64,000 nucleotides of DNA, taken from positions 186,001-250,000 of the forward strand of contig CAJXPB010000003.1 in the NCBI GenBank assembly GCA_913057905.1, given 5' to 3'. Every line of letters begins with the position of its first letter. The stretch's first letter is position 1. Shown here one piece after another: positions 58,423-64,000 of this stretch. The notes below the pieces were generated by a model. That model had not been told where the DNA came from. It ran no database searches and saw only the letters and a list, made by a program, of their open reading frames with translations. This DNA comes from an uncultured Pseudomonadota bacterium (GTDB taxonomy: Bacteria; Myxococcota_A; Bradymonadia; Bradymonadales; Bradymonadaceae). The translations under genes were made by a program, and so were the position numbers.

Positions 58423-61400
58423 TCAGTCGGTGGTGATCGGTATCGTCCGGCTGAACGCCGACGTGATATCCGACATGATATTTCGGAAGGATTCGTACTT
58501 CTCGACGGGTACTCGTTGCACCTTGATCGCGTAGCTGATCTCGACGACCAGTGTGCGGCCGTCGCGACGGAAGTCGAGGCTCGCCGAAGCAAATTCGTTG
58601 TCGTACGAGACCGGTTCGGGCACCGAGTCAAACCGCCGTCCATCGCCGGGGTTGAACCGGACGGTGGCCACGCCCTTGCGAGGATACGAGATCTTTCGGT
58701 CCTGACTTCGATCGGGCTGCGAGGCCCAGGTCTGCAGAAAATCACGCGGCGAGGCGAAGGGAACGACGTAGGGCTGTCCGCCCGACGAGCGTTCGATTCG
58801 GCCGCCCTTGAAGGTGAACTCGATCTCGGTGGGTTTCTCGAGTTCGGTCAGATTTCGGTACGTCGCCTCCTGCAGCTCGGCGCCCTGAAAGCGATTGGCC
58901 AACTGTTTTTCGAAGACTTCGTCGCGCCGCTCCGGATCCTGCAAGGCCTGTCTCAGCTCGACGGCCTGCTGCCCGTAGGCGGTCCAGGTCCCCCGGGTCG
59001 TCGTCTGGTCGCCATCCAGCGAGATTTCATAGGACGCCTCGATGCGATTCTCCCCGGCCTCGTCGACCGGCAGCGTCACAAACCGGGCGTTTCCGCCGTC
59101 CTCAATGACCAGCGCCTGAGCGCCCTGGTCCATCGGCGTCAGTTGGGTGGTGCCGTTGAACTCGGCGGTCGGGTCCAAATAGAGGTCCATCGACGGCACG
59201 TAGTCGATGGCGTGGTTGAAGATATGCATGTTCGGGGGCACATCGCTGACGTGGCCCATCCGGCGGGTGCGCACCAGGACCAACTGGGTCGGAATCCCCG
59301 CCTCTTCGAGCATGACCTTCAGCAACGCGGCTTTGTCCTTGCAGTCGCCGTATTTGTTGTTGAAGCAGGCGGTGGTTTTGTAGGGCTTCCAGCCGTGGAT
59401 CCCGAGGCCCACGTGCAGATACCGGGTGTTTTTGACCACCCAGTTGTGGATCGCCTCGAGCTTGCCGCGTTTAGAGGTCGGCCCGCGGGTCAGCTCGGCG
59501 ACCTTGTTGGCGATCTCGTCATTCAAGATGAGCTGCTCTTCGATCAGATTCCACCACCAGCGGCCCACGGCGTCCCAGCTCTTTTTGTTCGAGACGACGA
59601 TGTAGTCGTACACATCGGTGTAGCCCGGCATGTTCGGGTCGGTCTGCACGGCCGGGGCGTCGGTCCATTCGAAGCCCTGAACCGTGAAGCCCTCGGGCGC
59701 CTCGGCGTCACCCGGCCGCGCCTTCACCTCGGTGTGCTTCAAGTCCGGCTGACGAAAGTGCAGATTCCAGCCTTCGGGCGCCTCGACGACGTAGCGCCCC
59801 AGAGCCAATGGGCGCGTCGACTGCGTGAAGGTGACATCGCCGAAGTAGTCACCGCGGAAGTTCTCGTTGGCCACCTGACGGATCTTGTAGCGAAACTCGA
59901 CGAGGTCGCCGGGATCGACGTTGTTGGCCCGCAGATTCATGTAGGCGCGGTCGGTGTAATACGACCCGCCGCCTCCGCTCTCGGTGCGCCACTTGTCGTA
60001 GTCCTCCAGGACCGTCCCGTCGGATTTGTGGACCCGGACGTCGATGACCTCGACGACCTCGTCGCCGGCCTGGTGCGACACCGAGATGCCCCGCGCCCCG
60101 CTGATACCCTGCGAGGTGTTCACCCGCTCGACCTTCTGGACGACCTTCTCGTACAGGCCATTCGCCGACACACGCACCACCGTCTGGTCGACCAACGTAT
60201 CGTAGCTGTGGCGGTGCGAGTCGGCCGATTCGGCCAGCGAACGCAGCTCCTTTGGTTCGACCATCCAGGAGGCATGGAAGCCGCGCTCTCTGGGTTGAAG
60301 AAACGAGGCAAACGTCTCGACCTGGTCGTTTTGCGGAGCCAGTGCCGCCGCGCGTTCCACGGTCTTGAGCGCCTGCTCGGTGCGGCCTTCGGCCGCCAAC
60401 AATTTCGCGAAGTACAAATGGAGCGAGACGTCGCCGGGCCGCTGGCCGATCAGGGGCTCCGAGAAGTCCGGGAAGTTGCCGCCCTTGGCCTGCATCAGAC
60501 TCACCTGCCGACGCAGCCACCAGGTCGACATCGGATGACGCTCCCTCTGCTCCTTCGTCCAGGCCAACGCCTCGTCGATCTGGCCTTCGGCGGAGAGCCG
60601 TTCGAGTTTGACCCGCGGCCAACTCGACGTGGAGGCCGCGATGGTCCAGTAGTGCTTCTGGAGGTCTCGAACCTCCTTGCGCGAGCCGACCTCCCGCGCC
60701 ACGGCGAGTTGCTGGCGCACGAAGGCCGGCCGCTGGTCGGCTTTGGACCAGTCGGCGGCCTCCAGTGTACGGGCCGCCTTCTGAGAGAAGTCGTGGCGCA
60801 GATACCAGTCGACCAGGCGCAGTCGCGCCGGCCAGAAGTCCTCGTTGTTCTCGACCAGCGCCTGCAGCACCCGGCGTTCCCGAACGCGGTTCTCTGAGCC
60901 GATCGCCTGGGAGTAAGTGCCGGCGCGGTGCAGCTCGACCCAGGGATCCTCGGGAGACACCGCCGCGCCCCACTCCGCCGCTTCGATGTGGCGTGCGTGA
61001 CCCTCGAGCAGTTGCCCGAGTCTGGCCACGGTGTACCCGTCGAGTTTCGTGGAGACCGAGGCCGGGTCATCGGCGTCTCTCAGGGGAGCAAGAAGTTCCT
61101 GCACCACGCTGCGCCAGGGGGTCGCAGCCTGACCCGACGTGGAGTTTTGCCACTGGATCGCGCACAGGGCCCGTGTGGTTGGCGCGCCGTCGGCCGAGCA
61201 GGTCTCGGCCCGAGCGAGCATCCCCTCGCCGGTCGCCTCGGGTGTCGAGGCCTCCTCGGGAGACGTCGTCGCATGCGCCTGGGGCCGGTCCGTCATCTCG
61301 ACATCTAGCGGTTCCAACTGCCGGTCGACCAGACGCGAGGTCCACGCAAACCCGCTGTCGCTCTGTGAAGCGAGCTTCACGAGAATGCGGTTGGACCCGC

Positions 61401-62163
61401 GATTCAGCCGGACCCGCCAGGCCTGATTGTCGACGGTCAGCCCCAGGTCGCTGGACTGTTCGCCGACGAGATTGCCGTTGACCCAGATTCGGTACGCCCC
61501 CCGGGCGCCCACCATGAGACGTGCGGTACGACTCCGGTCGACCTCGACGCTGCCCGACAGGTAAGTGACCGCCGATGTGTTTGGCGACACGGTCTGGTTC
61601 AACCGGAGCGTACAGAGTCGGTTCACCGGTGGAAGCTCGCGCCAGTCGACCTGGGTCATCTTGCCGTCGTAGGGCCCGGACTGTCCCTTCTCCGGTCCGA
61701 GACGATCGTCGAACCCCTGCATCGAATCATTGTCGAAGGGTCCGACGACCGACCAGTTCGTCATGCAACCCTGCTGACTCAACGGCCCCTGCATGCCCCG
61801 AAGCCCCACCGAAGTATCATGGGTATGCATGCGCGCCCGGGTCCAGGCCTCGACCACCCGATGGTGCACCAGGGGATCGGTGACCGATTCCGCCAGCGAC
61901 CCGAGTCGATTCAAGTAATCCGGCCGGGCCAGATAGGGCGCCACACCGCGAAGATGGCTCAGAAGAGTGGCGGCCTTGGGCGCATTCTCACTGGCACTCA
62001 ACCGTTTCTGGAGCGCATCGGCGCGCTTTTCCGGCGTCGACGAATCCGCAGCGGACTGGGCGTGGGCCGCTCCGGGGAAGACACCGTGGCTGAGGACGAA
62101 AGCGAGGACGACCCCGGCGAGCAGGGCCGGAATCGCCGCCAGACATCGGGAATGTGAGTCCAT
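58423..62163 (-). CDS. giant DUF3857/transglutaminase-domain exported protein
   Basis: 1246 aa. A signal peptide (residues about 1-36, ending AHAQ) is present. A TPR-like helical region and a carbohydrate-binding-like beta segment (RIWVNGNLVGEQSSD) precede the DUF3857 domain and a transglutaminase core. The catalytic Cys is in YGDCKDKAALLKVML, and the His and Asp are in FNHAIDYVPSMDLYLDPTAEF, so it looks active as a peptidase or cross-linking enzyme. A C-terminal beta domain follows. It lies upstream of, and likely co-transcribed with, its Cys-less paralogue. Confidence 0.85.
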   Translation of the reverse strand: MDSHSRCLAAIPALLAGVVLAFVLSHGVFPGAAHAQSAADSSTPEKRADALQKRLSASENAPKAATLLSHLRGVAPYLARPDYLNRLGSLAESVTDPLVHHRVVEAWTRARMHTHDTSVGLRGMQGPLSQQGCMTNWSVVGPFDNDSMQGFDDRLGPEKGQSGPYDGKMTQVDWRELPPVNRLCTLRLNQTVSPNTSAVTYLSGSVEVDRSRTARLMVGARGAYRIWVNGNLVGEQSSDLGLTVDNQAWRVRLNRGSNRILVKLASQSDSGFAWTSRLVDRQLEPLDVEMTDRPQAHATTSPEEASTPEATGEGMLARAETCSADGAPTTRALCAIQWQNSTSGQAATPWRSVVQELLAPLRDADDPASVSTKLDGYTVARLGQLLEGHARHIEAAEWGAAVSPEDPWVELHRAGTYSQAIGSENRVRERRVLQALVENNEDFWPARLRLVDWYLRHDFSQKAARTLEAADWSKADQRPAFVRQQLAVAREVGSRKEVRDLQKHYWTIAASTSSWPRVKLERLSAEGQIDEALAWTKEQRERHPMSTWWLRRQVSLMQAKGGNFPDFSEPLIGQRPGDVSLHLYFAKLLAAEGRTEQALKTVERAAALAPQNDQVETFASFLQPRERGFHASWMVEPKELRSLAESADSHRHSYDTLVDQTVVRVSANGLYEKVVQKVERVNTSQGISGARGISVSHQAGDEVVEVIDVRVHKSDGTVLEDYDKWRTESGGGGSYYTDRAYMNLRANNVDPGDLVEFRYKIRQVANENFRGDYFGDVTFTQSTRPLALGRYVVEAPEGWNLHFRQPDLKHTEVKARPGDAEAPEGFTVQGFEWTDAPAVQTDPNMPGYTDVYDYIVVSNKKSWDAVGRWWWNLIEEQLILNDEIANKVAELTRGPTSKRGKLEAIHNWVVKNTRYLHVGLGIHGWKPYKTTACFNNKYGDCKDKAALLKVMLEEAGIPTQLVLVRTRRMGHVSDVPPNMHIFNHAIDYVPSMDLYLDPTAEFNGTTQLTPMDQGAQALVIEDGGNARFVTLPVDEAGENRIEASYEISLDGDQTTTRGTWTAYGQQAVELRQALQDPERRDEVFEKQLANRFQGAELQEATYRNLTELEKPTEIEFTFKGGRIERSSGGQPYVVPFASPRDFLQTWASQPDRSQDRKISYPRKGVATVRFNPGDGRRFDSVPEPVSYDNEFASASLDFRRDGRTLVVEISYAIKVQRVPVEKYESFRNIMSDITSAFSRTIPITTD

Positions 62164-62337
62164 GAAAGTGTCTGCGTGGGTGATGAGTTCGGTTCGCGCG
62201 GAGGGTAGGTCTCAGGCTGGCGTTCGTCTAGCGACGTCATCTGCGGGACCAATAAATTTACTTGGGCCGGTTTCTGGTCTATCCAGAGGCATCCGCAGAC
62301 GAGCACTCTGACGCATCGAATCGCCACGAGCCTGACC

Positions 62338-63255
62338 ATGACCGATTCCCCCGTCGACACTCCGTCGGTTGGGAACACGAGTACGGACCTCACCCTTCCG
62401 AGGATGGACGACGCCGCCGACGCGGGCGACGATATCTCCGATCTGATGGCGTCGCTGCGCGGGGCTCGTCAGATGTCGACCTTCCACCGGCTGGCCGTCG
62501 GCATGATGCTGCCGTTTAAGGCCGCCGGCATCCTGTGGAACCACCGGCGCACCTGGCCGATGGTCGTCCTGCCCGCCCTGATCAACGCCGCCGTCTTCGT
62601 GTTGCTGGCGATCTTTATGGTCACCTATGCCGGCGACATCATCGGCTGGGTCTGGTCGAAGCCGACCGGCCTGATCGCTCTCATTTTCTGGTGGGCCGCC
62701 ATCGTGTTCGCCAGCGCCCTCTCGCTGGTCGCCAGCTACGCCTTCACCCTCATCCTCGCGGGGATCGTCGCCAGCCCCTTCAACGACGTGCTATCGGCAC
62801 GGGTCGAGCGCGAGGCGCTGGCCGGCGAGATGCCCGAGCCCGACTACGGACTCATATGGGGGTCGCTGCGGGCCGTCGGCTCGAGCATCGTCATTTTGCT
62901 CAGCTACGGCATCGTGATGCTCCCGATTCTGGTTCTCAATCTCGTGCCCGTCGTCGGACAGGTCGCCGCAAGTATACTGAGCACGGGGGTCAGCGCCATG
63001 TTCATCGCCCTGGAGTTTACCGACTATTCGCTGGAGCGCCGCGGCCTGAATCTGCGCCAGAAGTTTGAACTTCTCGAAGACAACCGCACGTTCGCTCTTG
63101 GGTTTGGACTCGGCACGGCGGTGCTCATCTGGGTTCCGCTGCTGAACTTTCTGACGATCCCGATCGCCGTCGCCGGGGGCACCCTGCTCGGAATCATTTT
63201 GACGGAACCGGCACCTTCAATCGCTTCGGACACCCCTGTTGAACGCCATGGATGA
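62338..63255 (+). CDS. EI24-domain membrane protein
   Basis: 305 aa with about six membrane helices. An acidic N-terminal region (about 60 residues) precedes text typical of EI24/CysZ-like proteins: GILWNHRRTWPMVVLPALIN, AGIVASPFNDVLSARVE and LNLVPVVGQVAAS. CysZ proteins move sulfate; other EI24 members have unknown roles. The start ATG is 174 bases from the divergent transglutaminase gene. Confidence 0.85.
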   Translation: MTDSPVDTPSVGNTSTDLTLPRMDDAADAGDDISDLMASLRGARQMSTFHRLAVGMMLPFKAAGILWNHRRTWPMVVLPALINAAVFVLLAIFMVTYAGDIIGWVWSKPTGLIALIFWWAAIVFASALSLVASYAFTLILAGIVASPFNDVLSARVEREALAGEMPEPDYGLIWGSLRAVGSSIVILLSYGIVMLPILVLNLVPVVGQVAASILSTGVSAMFIALEFTDYSLERRGLNLRQKFELLEDNRTFALGFGLGTAVLIWVPLLNFLTIPIAVAGGTLLGIILTEPAPSIASDTPVERHG

Positions 63256-63523
63256 CAAAGACATAGATGACGCAGAGAAATTCGGACCGCCAAACGACGA
63301 AGAACAACAGCTCGCCGAGACCGCCCTCGAAGCCATCGAAGCGTCGGACCGCCTGGGCGTGATCCCCTTCTGGGATACCGAAGACGAGCAGCGCGTCCTG
63401 TTTTTGTGCGCCCTGCAGGACAAAGAGGACGGCTCGGTCGCCATGCACCCGCTGGGCCCGCTGACCGACTTCGACGACATCGAGGGCCGCTACGAGGTCT
63501 CCGAGGAATTCATGCGTCAGTGA
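63248..63523 (+). CDS. small acidic hypothetical protein
   Basis: 91 aa, starting MDDKDIDDAEKFGPPND at an ATG inside the previous gene (8-base overlap). Acidic, soluble. The middle (RLGVIPFWDTEDEQRVLFLC) and following residues look like a short beta-rich fold. No family recognised. Overlap with the EI24 gene implies coupled translation. Confidence 0.65.
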   Translation: MDDKDIDDAEKFGPPNDEEQQLAETALEAIEASDRLGVIPFWDTEDEQRVLFLCALQDKEDGSVAMHPLGPLTDFDDIEGRYEVSEEFMRQ

Positions 63524-63614
63524 GTCCGCGCTCTCTTTAACCGCACAGATTTTCAGTATACAGTCGTCCCGTGGCTGCTCGTTTGTCTGATTGCCGATTA
63601 CGCACGGGACGTCG

Positions 63615-64000
63615 ATGTTGAATCCGTCGAAAAATCCGGAAGCCCAGATCCAGGAGCTGGTCCAGAAGTGGCAAAACGGCCGCGGCGCCGGCCGCCACAT
63701 GACCGCCATCGAACATGTGCCCGCCGAACCGGCCGAACACGCGCCCTTTCCCGACCGGCTCGACGGGCGCCTGCACGAGGCGCTCAAGAACCGCGGCATC
63801 GACCAGCTCTACACCCACCAGACCCAGGCGATCGAGCACATCCTCGACGGGGACAATACCGTGGTGGTCACCCCGACCGCCAGCGGCAAGAGCCTGTGTT
63901 ACAACTTGCCCGTCCTCGACCAGATGCGCCGCGGCGGCAGCGCCCTGTATCTGTTTCCCACCAAGGCGCTCAGCCAAGATCAGACCTCCGAGCTCAACGA
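63615..64000 (+). CDS. DEAD/DEAH-box helicase, N-terminal part
   Basis: The first 128 codons; the gene continues past the right edge. The start is MLNPSKNPEAQIQELVQKW. Helicase motifs: the Q-motif-like YTHQTQAIEHI, Walker A TPTASGKSLCYNLP and motif Ia LFPTKALSQDQ. This order is that of the YprA/MrfA (DUF1998) superfamily-2 helicases involved in DNA repair. The DEAH box lies outside the window. Confidence 0.85.
   Translation, partial: MLNPSKNPEAQIQELVQKWQNGRGAGRHMTAIEHVPAEPAEHAPFPDRLDGRLHEALKNRGIDQLYTHQTQAIEHILDGDNTVVVTPTASGKSLCYNLPVLDQMRRGGSALYLFPTKALSQDQTSELN

Noticed and set aside
58339..60897. Open frame of about 850 codons antisense to the transglutaminase-domain gene
   Set aside because: The minus strand carries a signal peptide, DUF3857 and catalytic GDCKD. 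The plus-strand text has no domain and is a mirror of that coding sequence.

Overview
This window looks like a high-GC, Gram-negative chromosome of deltaproteobacterial/Myxococcota type, and a Bradymonadales-like lineage is plausible. Three things suggest this: a dnaG-rpoD-tRNA(CAT) block followed by a C4 zinc-ribbon gene and rnpB, many lipoproteins and outer-membrane beta-barrels, and Asp/Glu-rich proteins. The lineage is inferred from gene content; no 16S rRNA gene is present. The gene calls rest on motifs read directly from translated sequence. No database search was run.

Layout. 1-4688 (minus strand): an MBL-fold enzyme (cut by the window edge), a membrane protein, an FHA-GGDEF diguanylate cyclase, a HEAT-type exported protein, a patatin lipase and a BON lipoprotein. 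4809-6521: a WD40 protein with an acidic tail. 7227-11403: a UbiA/DPPR-synthase-type prenyltransferase diverging from a CslA-like GT2 and a polytopic glycosyltransferase. 11807-17517: information-processing core (dnaG, rpoD, tRNA, a candidate structured RNA, zinc-ribbon coiled coil, rnpB). 17510-27619: BKACE/M20/lipoprotein operon, gyrB, FAH-family enzyme with a PEGA membrane protein, and a second M20 enzyme. 28259-35662: small protein, lipoprotein, thioredoxin-like protein, tatB-tatC, then sigma factor, putative anti-sigma and an exported caspase with EF-hand and beta-barrel. 35735-42994 (minus): tightly overlapping operon of a 126-aa protein, AGPS-like flavoenzyme, GlcE-like flavoprotein, CCG iron-sulfur protein, lipid kinase and YyaL-type protein. 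43465-50315 (minus): five-gene envelope operon of phospholipase-D-like and lamin-tail lipoproteins, a porin-like barrel and a further lipoprotein. 50613-54041: two LpoB-like lipoproteins flanking a COG3014-type lipoprotein, then a beta-barrel. 54501-62163 (minus): two giant DUF3857/transglutaminase-type proteins. 62338-64000: EI24 membrane protein, a small acidic protein and the start of a DEAD/DEAH helicase.

Four gene-free stretches (6541-7168, 11404-11690, 27620-27990, 54047-54495) share a mosaic of long hairpin modules and short tandem repeats. Modules recur in both orientations. In one module the stem sequence changes between loci while pairing is kept, which points to selection on structure. 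This repeat family, the sigma/anti-sigma/caspase operon, the phospholipase-lamin-tail operon and an unassigned structured RNA beside the tRNA gene are the most interesting parts of the window.

Functionally the window is dominated by envelope biology: glycan and lipid synthesis, Tat export, lipoproteins, peptidoglycan-synthase activators and surface hydrolases. These sit around housekeeping replication and transcription genes.
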